A DNA stretch of 64,000 bases from Sipunculus nudus (lineage: Eukaryota; Annelida; Sipuncula; Golfingiida; Sipunculidae). Position numbers and translations under genes: made by a program. This document shows positions 34,898 through 46,500 of the stretch, in pieces; the first letter of the stretch is position 1; every line of letters starts with the position of its first letter. The stretch lies in assembly GCA_026874595.1 (NCBI GenBank), contig CM049307.1, forward strand, positions 43,902,362 through 43,966,361. The letters are read 5' to 3'. The notes under the pieces are model-generated. The model was not told the DNA's origin. It made no database searches and saw only the letters and a program-made list of their open reading frames with translations.

Positions 34898-37800
34898 CTT
34901 AATGTTATAATCGATTTATAATTTTGATTAAAAGGGCGCTGCAAGCGGCATGGGGCTGCTATAAATAGGCTGTATAATTTAATCAAAGTTTTCATTTTTA
35001 ACACTTCTAGGCTAAAACCCAACTTTTTTATTATAACGTTAGGGCATATTTTCTGTTTTGATTCGGGAATTGCTTTTAGTATCTAAAATGTTTCTTTGCC
35101 CAAAGGGAACAAGTTACAAGTGACAAATTTCATTTAACTTAAAGAACTTAAAGAAGAGAATTAATTTCCTGATGGAAACATTGTCACTGGAACTCACATC
35201 AACTTCTCATCTGGGTACGTGGCATAGTACGCCGGTTCCCACTGTCCTTGAGGGGTTCTTCATCCTTCCACCATATTTTCATGTCTCAGGTACTGCCACC
35301 AATTAACAGAGGTGTATATGAAGCTGCAATAAGAAGTAGATGCAAGGAATTCCAACGAAGGAGACAGTCAATAAGTCTCCCTTCTTTGGAGGTGATAAGC
35401 TCCGTTTATACTGGACTAATGGGTGTTAAATGTCATCTGCTTTCTCTGCGCATCAGCGTACCTATCGCACTAATGCCATAATAGTTGTAATTACGTTCTT
35501 CAATTCTTTTCAAACTGTATTTCCACAATTAATGTATACACGTGTATTCAGAAAAGGCTGGTGCTGCAGATCTTGGCCCATTCATCATAATTTTAATTAA
35601 TTCCAAGAAATGGCTGCAACGAGTGACTCACACTGTGGCGTCCATTTTTTTGCCGTGACTTGCGATATTCCGTGCATTATCTATCTAAAGTAAGATACAG
35701 CGTGAACTGATGATTAACGATCTCGTTAGCCCACAATAAGATTACAGGATTGGCAAAAAAAACATTATAACTAAAGTCAATCCAAAAGTTGATTTAAATC
35801 CATAAAGTATTCATAATTTTAAACCCGGCATAGGGTTCTTTCAGATGATATACATGTTTTAAACTTTTCATTTATTTTTTTTCAATTATAACAGTATTTA
35901 TGATAATTGTAATTATAAAAACAAAAATATTACATTCATGTCACGGGAGGCTGCCATGAATGAGATCATTGACAATATAAAAAAGTCATTTCAAGAAGAA
36001 GTTATCATTATGAATAATAAATATAGGAAGGTCATTTCAAAATGTTATAGTTATGGATATTAAATCAGAAACGACTTCCATACAATACAGGTTAAATATA
36101 AACATTGCAAATGGTCTTTTGTAACCGTATAGGTAAACCTGTTTGCCCATCTAATATCAGTGATCCCTGTCAGAGCCATCGACAATTGTATCTTCCCACC
36201 TGCATTGATAAACAAATCCTGTCAACCTTAAGAATTGTTACAGAGGATGGGGAGTATCTGCATCCAGATCACTATCAATCATTTTTGTTCCCTCTTGGTA
36301 AAAAATTTAAACTGGCCCAGTCGATGCAGTGGTTAAGACCTCCCGCTGGCAGAGACATCAAACCTGTCCCCGCGGTATCGCAACGCTAAGAGTAGGTACT
36401 GCTACCTCGCGGCAAATTTTATATTCAAATTTACAGCTCTCTGAGTTGGGGTTCTGTCTATCGGTGAATGGACTTAAGTTTAATTTTCGCATTTCATAGT
36501 AGCAAACATAAATACTAACTCCCTGACAGGGCTACAAAAATATAGAATCTAATACACTTCTGTGATGAATCTGCCAACTTAACTGAGTTATTCCTTAAAC
36601 GCAAATGCTGAAATAACCAACAAAAAAATATATATATACACTTCAACATAGCCTTCCTCTTGTCAAAGGTAAATAAGATTACATGTATATACAATTGTTC
36701 AACAGCCTTTTTTGTCAATAGATAGATATAGGTTATCTTTAGGATATAATAAAATTACATTTTTATCAGTTTCATGTCAAAATGAATCAGCAGTTAAACT
36801 TTACAGAGATTCCCAACTGAAGCACAATGTCCTTAAGCTACGAAATAAACATAAACGAAACTGACTCAAATGATATTTATGTAGTAAAAAAATGTTATTC
36901 CATACACCCTTGCAATTTTTCACTGTTACTTTGTTCTTGTCTGAAGATAATGTTATTTCCAACCCCAGACAACATGAAACCCCACACATCACTCCCCATT
37001 AAGAGCATGCTCCGATTCCTTGGCTTCCAATGTGGCAGTAGTGATGAACTGACATTGTTTTAAAGTCTGTTTTGTGCCGCGAGACATCTGCATGACAAAT
37101 TGAAGCCGACCTATGGTGTTATGGTAAAATCATGAACAGTGTCATTTCTCTTATTTTACGATCAATTCATCCGACCCCAGACCCGGGGGTTAATCTGCGG
37201 GATTTCTTTCCTGGAAATCATGTCGTTATTTACTCACTTTGGCAGGGATCATGAAACTTATTGATGGCAACTACATAGGCGTAAATTAATGCCAAAAGGA
37301 TCAACATTGGAAGTGACATCCCTTTGTGTGTAATGCCAGACCATCGGCAACATATTGAGTTATAGTCTCTATGTATATATCTGTATCATAAAAACGCCAA
37401 AGAAACAAAGTAAATTGAACCAATAAACAAAAACGAGCCCCGGAGGACCGGGTGGCTTTCTGGTTTCTCTGGTTATTTGCAGCTTTTGACATGGCAGTTA
37501 TTTGGTTTCTGCCGCTGGACCTATCACCGTATCTACAGCCGGCATTGTCTGGTTTGTGTTAACGTCTCCTGGAGTACGTCAGTCTTATCTGCCGCAGGAA
37601 AGGCAGGCACCCAGCTATATCATTGATTTAACAATAACCCTGCACCTGCGTATTGTCTCCCCTTGTTTATATGTCTTGCTTTCTGGGGTTATCGAAATCC
37701 AAAATTACTACTAGAGTTGACCAAGAAATATGTATTTCTCTGGTCTTTTTCGCTGCCATTCACATGTTGAGGTCCTATATACCGTTTGCACAAAATATAC

Positions 37801-38686
37801 TGTTTATATTTAAGTCCCATTCTCGGTTCTATTCGAGATGAATTTGCGTGATATGTCTGTTTTCAAAATATGACATAAAATATTCTATGTTTCCGACTTA
37901 TATTTGCAGAGGTGATCCATAAATCTGGTGTTTGATCTCTTGACATGATATACCTCTGCAATGACTCTTTATAATGCGGCTTATAGAGGCGAATCGCTTG
38001 ACGGCGTGTCACCGTATGGTATATGAAAGAAAGGCCATGTATAAGGGATACATTATACGATATATCCCTTATAGGAAGGCGAAACTTATTGACGCCGTGT
38101 GACAGCATATGGGTAGGGATATATTTGCTGTGGTGCATCTTAAAAAGCCGTGTGACGGCAAACGATATACACGACGTCAATATGGATGCACCTCTATCAT
38201 ATGTTTACCTTACCATAAACCGTATAGCATACTCCTTTTACCAGATACCGCCTCACTGTTTTGGTACTACATTTTCTATTATTTGAGACACCAGAGTGAA
38301 TTAAGTATCCGAGTCATTATACCTAGTACATACATTTAAATGATGCGTATAAGAAAGACCAAGTGACGCAGAAATCATCCATGAACTTATCAATGAATTG
38401 AAGCAAAAATAAAGAATGACAATGTTCATGTGCCATTTGCTAATGCACGGCAGCCTTGACATGGTATATTTATAAACAATATGTTTCAGAGCTGACTTAT
38501 TTATAACTGGCAGGTTGGCCATTGTGACATTAAAACGGTCTAGCATAATCGCGACACGATGGAACGATAATTTATATCTATGGCGCAATCGGCTAGTATT
38601 GTCTATCATTACCTGATCCACCAGGGTATCATTCCGCTGTAGCGGGTAAGGTTAACTGTTAATGTAATTATATGTATATATAAATA
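34894..38686. other. Intergenic sequence, no gene supported
   Basis: AT-rich. A tRNA-like stretch (ATGCAGTGGTTAAGACC, then ATCAAACCTG) lies at about 36323-36370 but is too weak to call. A short perfect inverted repeat (ATAAGGGATA/TATCCCTTAT) is at 38041-38072. A possible small exon at 35287-35392 is described under findings. Confidence 0.4.
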
Positions 38687-38770
38687 CTGTGGTTGTCTTT
38701 TTGTTCGCTAGGGTTTCAAATTCGCGATATTCGCAAAAGGGAAATTATCGCGAAAACTAAATCGTCGTGG
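38687..38770 (+). mobile_element. Solo end of the CTGTGGTTG MITE family
   Basis: TA|CTGTGGTTGTC is followed by TTCGCTAGGG, TTCGCGATATTCGC and AATTATCGCG words, as at the left end of the element at 6256. No right end is visible, so this is a truncated copy. Confidence 0.5.
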
Positions 38771-39918
38771 ATAATACGCCTCATCTGCACTGGAGAAAGA
38801 TTATCAATAATATATAGCCTCATATACCCTGATAATAAGTCTTATCATGTGACTATATAGGGGTCAGGAAAAAATTTACTCATTCTCGTGGATCGTCGTC
38901 ATATTGTTGAGATTTAGCGTGCATTTTATATAATCAATGTATGTACAGATTATTACAATCGTGGGAAGAGGGAAATGAACAATAAAAAAAATTAATATAA
39001 TGCCAACCACAATATATATATAAATATATAAATTTATATATGTAAATAATTTATATACATTTCGAATAGAAGAGACAAGCTTTCTATAAAAAATGAATAT
39101 TATAAGAATATTTATATGTTGGACGTATATCTAATGCGGTTGTGGGTCGACCAGGGTGGATCGAAGGTTAGCGCGAAATCAACAAGATCATAGTGAACCT
39201 ATAGTGAAGACCTATAGTGAACAAACTTGCAGTAAACAAAAGTGCTGCAGTTTTTGAGTTGCAGGAGCAGTCATATGATTCATATATACAAACAGACCTG
39301 ACTACAATAACTTCCCCTTCAGGAGAGATGGTTCAAGGGACTATTAAATAGATGTTAAAGGGATGATCACTAGCGCAGACATAAACAATGTGCGCACACA
39401 ACCTTTTGTGTTCCTTATTTCATGTTTCTTCTCCATGTTTAACAGTTGTTGCGCATGCGCAAGATTGTTATGTTAAACAGACACACCTGGCTTGTGTTTA
39501 CTTAAACAAAGAACCATAATAACACGTCTATATAGGTTATTCGGAGTTAGTCATAGTCAGTTGGCCGGATGGGAATTTTTGTATTCAATCAAATAAATTA
39601 ACAGGTAGTGATAAAACACGTCATTGCTAAATGTACCTTTAAAATTATATAGGGGCAATATACTGTATTTACGAAAATATACTTTAGTATATAAATATAT
39701 GAAAGTTTAAAAATGTTATTTTGATATAACGCTCCTCTTTAATTCTTTTTCTATCTAAAGTAAAATGGGTTAAACTACATTTATAAACAAGAAACTCAAA
39801 CTCTCTCTTAAACTTTAAGTTTAATATGAGATTATATCTTGGAATGGTTTGATAACTGCGCGTGTTTATAGTTTTTGTTTATGCGTCACATATATAAAAC
39901 TATAGGTAAGTGTATATA

Positions 39919-39919
<1 letters not shown>
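38771..39919. other. AT-rich intergenic sequence
   Basis: A small direct repeat of GAACCTATAGTGA/GACCTATAGTGA occurs at about 39194-39221. Nothing else is supported. Confidence 0.5.

Positions 39920-39967
<48 letters not shown>
39920..39967. repeat. (TC)n microsatellite
   Basis: An uninterrupted CT run of about 47 bases. Confidence 0.95.
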
Positions 39968-39969
<2 letters not shown>

Positions 39970-40221
39970 TGGAAACTGTTTTTAACTTATGACTTTGAGA
40001 TATTTTTAAAACTTTTAACAATGGTGCATGAGCTTTCACAATCAGGCTGGGTGGGGCGTGACGTATTCTCATCTGGGCAGTTAGGTCAACAAATGGTCAG
40101 TCAGTAGAGTATAACATTCCATAAGGCATCTCCTGCTGTCGCCTTGGTAACTGTCAATGACAGGACTGGATTGTTCAATTGTTCGGCTGCAATAAACTCT
40201 CCCCCATGCAGTCCGCTCAGT

Positions 40222-41840
40222 CAGACTGTTCTACAGACTGTTCTTCTGACTGTTCTACTGAGTATTCTACAAACTCTTCAACTGACAGTTCTACAGACTG
40301 TTCTACAGACTGTTCTACAGACTGTTCTACAGGCTGTTCTACAGGCTGTTCTACAGGCTGTTCTAGAGACTGTTCTAGAGACTGTTCTACAGGCTGTTCT
40401 ACAGACTGTTCTACAGACTGTTCTACAGACTGTTCTACAGACTGTTCTACAGACTGTTCTACAGGCTGTTCTACAGACTGTTCTACAGGCTGTTCTACAG
40501 GCTGTTCTACAGGCTGTTCTACAGGCTGTTCTACAGACTGTTCTACAGGCTGTTCTACAGGCTGTTCTACTGACTATTCTACAGGCTGTTCTACAGGCTG
40601 TTCTACAGGCTGTTCTACAGACTGTTCTACAGACTGTTCCACAGGCAGTTCTACAGACTGTTCTACAGGCTGTTCTACAGACTGTTCTACAGACTGTTCT
40701 ACAGGCTGTTCTACAGACTGTTCTACAGACTGTTCTACAGGCTGTTCTACAGACTGTTCTACAGGCTGTTCTACAGACTGTTCTACAGGCTGTTCTATAG
40801 GCTGTTCTACAGACTGTTCTACAAACTGTTATACTGACAGTTCTACAGGCTGTTCTACAGACTGTTCTACAGGCTGTTCTACAGACTGATCTACAGACTG
40901 TTCTACAGACTGTTCTACAGACTGTTCTACAGACTGTTCTACAGACTGTTCTACAGACTGTTCTACAGAATGTTCTACAGACTGATCTACAGGCTGTTCT
41001 ACAGACTGTTCTACAGACTGTTCTACAGGCTGTTCTACAGACTGTTCTACAGGCTGTTCTACAGACTGTTCTACAGACTGTTCTACAGACTGTTGTACAG
41101 ACTGTTCTACAGACTGTTCTACAGACTGTTCTACAGGCTGTTCTACAGACTGTTCTACAGGCTGTTCTACAGACTGTTCTACAGACTGTTCTACAGAATA
41201 CAGACTGTTCTACAGACTGTTCTACAGAATACAGGCTGTTCTACAGGCTGTTCTACAGACTGTTCTACAGACTGTTCTACAGACTGTTCTACAGACTGTT
41301 CTACAGAATACAGACTGTTCTACAGACTGTTCTACAGACTGTTCTACAGACTGTTCTTCAGAATACAGGCTGTTCTACAGGCTGTTCTACAGACTGTTCT
41401 ACAGACTGTTCTACAGACTGTTCTACAGAATACAGACTGTTCTACAGACTGTTCTACAGACTGTTCTTCAGAATACAGGCTGTTCTACAGGCTGTTCTAC
41501 AGACTGTTCTACAGACTGTTCTACAGACTGTTCTACAGAATACAGACTGTTCTACAGACTGTTCTACAGAAAACAGGCTGTTCTACAGGCTGTTCTACAG
41601 ACTGTTCTACAGACTGTTCTACAGAATACAGGCTGTTCTACAGGCTGTTCTACAGACTGTTCTACAGACTGTTCTACAGAATACAGACTGTTCTACAGAC
41701 TGTTCTACAAACTGTTCTACAGAATACAGACTGTTCTACAGACTGTTCTACAGACTGTTCTACAGACTGTTCTACAGAATACAGGCTGTTCTACAGGCTG
41801 TTCTACAGGCTGTTCTATAGACTGTTCTACAGACTGTTCG
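40222..41840. repeat. 12-bp minisatellite (CTGTTCTACAGA/G)n, about 1.6 kb
   Basis: About 130 copies of a 12-base unit, CTGTTCTACAG followed by A or G, run head to tail. From about 41190 rightwards some units are extended to 17 bases by ATACA (CTGTTCTACAGAATACA), which shifts the reading frame. Because 12 is a multiple of three and the unit lacks stops, all three forward frames are open, giving peptides of [16 protein letters not shown] or YRLF repeats (218-317 codons at 40144, 40179 and 40970). None has a signal of being a gene. The array's right edge lies next to the hAT-like terminus at 41854. Confidence 0.97.
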
Positions 41841-41853
41841 TGATATGGTCAAC

Positions 41854-42395
41854 CAGTGATATAATCCCGCCCACACCATCCGAGTCCGAGTGCAAGTCCG
41901 AGTCTAGGCCACTCGAGTTATAGTCCAAGTCTGTGTCGTTGCGTTTCGAGTCTATGTCCACCCTTTTCGAGTCCGTGTTATTTGAAATCCGAGTCCTATA
42001 TACGAAGCTTCTTATTAAGAGAAATTTAAAATGGAAATTTACGTTTTTCTTTATGTTTTTATGTTAGTTTATACACCTGCGTTTTACTTGAATGTTTAAT
42101 AAGATAAAGCTCCCGATGCAGGGCCAAAACTTGGTATATATAGTCTATTTGGTAATATTCTGTTAGAAGTTTGCACAGGTATATGTCTTTAGAGTATGTA
42201 AGTTTTTTTTTCTACTGTACTCGAGATAGACTCTGCCTGATTTCTCGAGTCCTTAGTACAAGTCTGATTACAGGACCCTCGAGTACAAGCCTGAGTACAG
42301 GACCCTCGAGTAAAAGTCCGAGTCAAAGTCCCTACAAAAGTGAACTCGGGTCCTGACTCGAGTCCAAGTCCGGAGTCAAGTCCTATCCATCACTG
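41854..42395. mobile_element. hAT-like non-autonomous element rich in GAGTCC words
   Basis: The left end is CAGTGATATAATCC (41854) and the right end GGAC..CCATCACTG-type, finishing ATCACTG at 42395, giving short inverted termini. CAGTG ends are typical of hAT transposons. The interior has two clusters of degenerate GAGTCC/GAGTACA words (about 41878-41998 and 42222-42385), mostly in one orientation. I could not find a matching 8-base target duplication, so the borders are tentative. No transposase frame is present. Confidence 0.45.
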
Positions 42396-42698
42396 GTGTC
42401 TGATATCGGTCGCCGGTTTATTGTTGTTGTTTAATGCATTATCTGTGACCAGATACATATATTTATACGTACAGTCATGCTGCTTGTCCTGGGTCTTTCC
42501 GGTACATTTAGCGTCTCGATTGTTGGTATGAGTGTTGTTTTTTCCTGTATCTCATTAAAACCGTTGAAATGACGGGCAACCCATATCAACATGCATATAA
42601 ACGTGCAAAAGGATCGATTGCATAAGTAATATGTATGCAATGTGATCTAAAATTTACACATGCAGTAACTATAGGTACGTAAGTCTATGTATACAATG
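42396..42698. other. Intergenic sequence, nothing seen
   Basis: No coding or repeat signal recognised. Confidence 0.4.
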
Positions 42699-42935
42699 TA
42701 TGTTTTATGTAACCCTATTTATTCCGGGAACCTCTTTATTATAATGATCCGTTAACATGTTATATACCGACCCCTCCTATATAATGGACGGATTAACTGC
42801 ACGGCAGATTACAATCACATCTGTCTTACCCCATGTATAGATATAAGTCATATAAATGATATTTGTCCCCAATTATAGACCGCGTCTGTCGACTGGTTCA
42901 CCCCTATCACATGCGTCCACACCCCCACACCATAT

Positions 42936-42994
<59 letters not shown>

Positions 42995-43362
42995 CTCAGC
43001 TCTGTGATGGGTAGTGCTGCATAAACGGGAACAAATTAGATTATTTTATAGTGTGTATAGGTTAATAATAAACCAGGGCAATAATTTAAATTGCATATAG
43101 ATCAACATATAATATATATATATATATATGTTTTATGTAACCCTATTTATTCCGGGAACCTCTTTATTATAATGATCCGTTAACATGTTATATACCGACC
43201 CCTCCTATATAATGGACGGATTAACTGCACGGCAGATTACAATCACATCTGTCTTACCCCATGTAGATATAAGTCATATAAATGATATTTGTCCCCAATT
43301 ATAGACCGCGTCTGTCGACTGGTTCACCCCTATCACATGTCACACGCGTCCACACCCCCACA

Positions 43363-43402
<40 letters not shown>
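42699..43402. repeat. 428-bp tandem duplication with (TA)n tracts and an inverted fragment of the 33.6-kb repeat
   Basis: The segment starting ATGTTTTATGTAACCC at about 42699 recurs at about 43127 with only small indels (a 2-base difference after CATGTA, and an extra TCACACG-like 7 bases before CGTCCAC). Each core of about 240 bases ends in CCCCCACACCA followed by (TA)n. Between the cores, 42991-43108 is nearly identical to the reverse complement of 33583-33697. Second (TA)n tract at about 43363-43401. Confidence 0.9.
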
Positions 43403-43405
<3 letters not shown>

Positions 43406-44854
43406 GTAATATATATAATATTGTATTTATAGGCGTGTGTGTGTGCGTGTGTAGAATTAAAAAAAACCGCATATATTAAATATCTGAACCCCACTCTTAA
43501 GTAAAAGGTTTTCTCCACAAGTTGTTTGGATCGTTTGAGAGCTAAATAACCTCTCCTCCCTCCCCGCTGTTTTTGATAGTGCATTGTGTTTGTGCATTCG
43601 GTTTAAGTGCAAATATGGCCGATGACGGATAATATATATGAAGCGCGATCGTCCTTGACCTATCGTTCGTTTTCACAATTTATAGCTCCTGATTTCCGGT
43701 CTCCCTTGAGTACATGATATCCTGATAGCTACTCAGATATAAACATCAACGTACGACACCCAGTCTAGCGTTACCTATTGAGGAGGGGCACGGTGACGTT
43801 CTTCACCAAGTCAACCATCCGCGACGTCACGCTTTTGCGCTTGGCAACACCACGTGCACCATGGAGACGGATCCGAATGGCGGTAACACAGCATTCTGGG
43901 AGAAAACCCACATCCGACAGGCAAAGAAGGAGTACTTGGTGTAGTGACTAAGTGACGCCTGGTCCCTGGGTCGTAAGTTTACCTCCTCTTGTGGTTCCAG
44001 GTAGTCTTGCAGCCTCTTAAAGAACATCCTAAGTGCTAGCCTATCAAGGGCGCTATTTTCAGACAGGCCAACATGTGTTGCCGCCCAACACACCTTGAAA
44101 AACACCCCGACGTGAAGGGAAGAGTTAAGAAGTATAAACGTTTATCTTGCTAGTTATTGCGAGCCCGGCACGCCGATAAGACCCCCTTTGAAAAATCAAT
44201 GTGTTCAATTTCAGCCAGGCCAGGGGTTTCTGAAAAGTGTTAGCTGGGTTGTTCCCGTTAATTGCTGTTGCAGAGCATCTGTGTGCTGGTGCAGCAGACA
44301 CGGAGGCTGGCTGCAGACCCCGGGCTTTATTGAATCTGGTTATATGTCTTTAACAGAAGTACTTCCAGGTTTGTTCAAAAGTAAAAGACCACACACAACG
44401 CCGGTTGTAAACTTGACGGACACCGCGCATGTATCTGGGAATATAAACGTTCTTATCATAGCGCGAGACGGTTAGCTTCCCAGTGGGCTCGCGAGGGGGA
44501 TCTCTGGTACGTCATGTGATCAAGACAGTGTATGTATGGATACTGAGTACATACGGGCGTCAAGTACCGTAACACGTTAACAACAAACAGCGAGCTCTCA
44601 TGGAGGGAAGCCATAGAGTGACCGCCTCCCTAAAGGTACGGTAATACACTCAGAAGGGGCCGCGATGGTTTCAAAACACAGACGCCAGTCCATAGGTCCG
44701 GACACTCGTGCCAGCAGAGAGGCTACATTGTAGGTAGTGTAAGGTATATGACTTACTAGTCGGTTAGCTGACTGTACTGATAGCTAACTGGTTCTCTGAG
44801 AGCACTGTCCACCTAGACAGGATATAGCGGGCCTTACAGCCTCAGCCTGCAGAC
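43403..44854. promoter_or_regulatory. PRKG1 upstream and 5' leader region
   Basis: GC content rises from about 43590 to the start codon, the usual setting for a promoter and first exon. A tRNA-like stretch (TGGTGTAGTGACTAAG at about 43938, then GGTCGTAAG) may be a decayed SINE. An in-frame TAG at 44825-44827 closes the frame just before the ATG at 44855. No TATA box or transcription start can be chosen from sequence alone, and 5' non-coding exons are possible. Confidence 0.4.
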
Positions 44855-45129
44855 ATGGGAAGTCTGCAGGAATTACAGCGCTCACTGCGCCAAAAAGATG
44901 AACGGATCAAAGAACTGCTAAGGATTATTAAAGAAAAAGATGAGCGAATACAGGAACTCTCAAGCCAGTTGGATAAATACCAGTCTGTGCTACCCCAGAG
45001 CCCATCAGCTTTCCAACGGAAGGGGCCCAGAACACAGAGGGCACAGGGTATATCAGCTGAACCCCACGCTCTGGCCAATTTAGCGGACTTCAAAGCTAAC
45101 ACCTTCAAGAAATACTCCAAATCTAGAAG
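44855..45129 (+). CDS. PRKG1: cGMP-dependent protein kinase 1 (PKG I/foraging type), first coding exon
   Basis: The product, when complete, is a cytosolic Ser/Thr kinase activated by cGMP downstream of nitric oxide and guanylyl cyclases. This exon encodes the first 91 residues plus two bases (phase 2). Residues 4, 11, 18, 25, 32 and 39 are Leu or Ile at perfect heptad spacing, forming the dimerisation zipper. LDKYQSVLP (39-47) and RAQGISAEP (62-70) follow; the latter is the autoinhibitory pseudosubstrate segment that occupies the catalytic cleft without cGMP. The exon ends FKKYSKSR with AGAAG|GTAGGT. The ATG has G at -3 and +4 and an upstream in-frame stop. Two cGMP-binding domains and the kinase domain are missing and must lie in later exons; I recognised none before the window ends, so intron 1 probably exceeds 18.8 kb. 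The overlapping minus-strand frame is a shadow. Confidence 0.93.
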
Positions 45130-45355
45130 GTAGGTCAACTACAGTACTTCTTCAGTACAATGACTCCATACACAAGAATACTAAAACATTCGATGTCAAT
45201 ACCTCACCATATAGATTACCCCCTACCAGAAGAAGAGAAAAATGCATTACGTCAGCCATCGTTTCTGTGATGTATATACCATGATAATTATAGATTGATA
45301 ATCTTTAATCAGGAGGTGCCCAGCTCATTATTATTCTTTTCTTTTTCTTTTTACC

Positions 45356-45411
<56 letters not shown>

Positions 45412-46500
45412 AATAAAATACTCCATGTTGACCGGCATCTGCATGCACTGAGAGTACACAATAATAACATGCATTCCGATGTGGCCATTAATTTAAGCCA
45501 ATGTCATCCGAGCTCATTGAGTTGAGTTCCGTATGAATGGCGCCGCACATGGTGAAGTTGTATATTGTCAGCTTTGCCAACGGCAAGATGTTGGTTATAC
45601 CAAGGGTCGTGCGGATTTTGTACGTACTAGAGTCTGAATGACAGAAGAGACAACTCTGACAATACCACGCCAATGATAAACACACGTGAATGGACTCCGT
45701 GTACGGGCGTATACTAGTTCGGTGGGGCACAGGTCTTTCCAGCTTATACCAATCTTGAGACATCTTGTTACTACCTGCATGCCCGTATTTATATTGACAC
45801 ACCTTTTGTCGTGCGGCTAGATATGCTATCTTGTGTTAAAGTGTGCGACACCCTGAGCGCTAAGGCGGTATTTGTCACCAGGGATAGACCTTGTCAGGGA
45901 TATCAGCTAGTTATGTCCTGAAATTGAAGCAACTGATAACGTGATAATATTATATACCGGAATCTTTTGGGTGTCAGTATACATGCAAACTTACTGTATA
46001 TAACCGCCATGTTGTTACTTGACCTGAGGATCATCAACACACAAACGTACGCATACGCATACACAGATGTGCATTTAGCGCACAATAATATAATTAAAAT
46101 ATCATATCACGTCATATTTCCTATCAAATAACATCAGATGTATTTATAAATGCATGGGCAGGCTTAAAATGATAGACTTAAAACAACACGCATACCTCGC
46201 CCATTGTGTGAACAAGATTTAAAATATTTCAGTTTGATTTATTGCTCCCACGTATAATCCGGAAATAAATTTGGAAGTTTATCCATTAATCCTTAATTGC
46301 CAGCTAAGCAGAACTGAAATTTATGACCAAATTTGTTTAGATACCGTGTGTACAGGCGTAAAACCAGACTGTTATATAAAATCCTACAACCCTCTGACCG
46401 CGCCATGCATACATACAGCGACATTGTGTTATTACATTAGCCTTTCCTATTAATATATGCATCATCAGATAGTTATTAAGTAATTACATGTCGGTCCAGT
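45130..46500 (+). other. Start of presumed PRKG1 intron 1, with (TA)n tract
   Basis: Begins GTAGGT. A (TA)n run of about 54 bases lies at 45357-45410. A 104-codon minus-strand frame (45488-45802) has no recognisable motif. Confidence 0.5.

Noticed and set aside
36105-36389. 94-codon frame with VTEDGEYLHPDHYQ
   Set aside because: Locally coding-like, but no domain is recognised, no convincing splice sites flank it, and it ends in a tRNA-like stretch.
40222-41840. TGTTCT half-sites as a steroid-receptor enhancer array
   Set aside because: The half-site is an accident of the 12-bp unit, orientation is all direct, and invertebrates of this kind are not known to have the glucocorticoid or androgen receptors that bind it.
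40144-41923. Long open frames of 218-317 codons encoding LQTV, TDCS or YRLF repeats
   Set aside because: They arise because the 12-bp tandem unit has no stop codon in any forward frame. Frames switch wherever a 17-base variant unit occurs, and no start context or unique domain is present.
43935-43995. SINE or tRNA at the PRKG1 upstream region
   Set aside because: Only loose A- and B-box resemblance; insufficient for a feature of its own.
44842-45138. 98-codon minus-strand frame opposite the PKG exon
   Set aside because: Shadow of the real exon on the other strand, whose protein is clearly recognisable.
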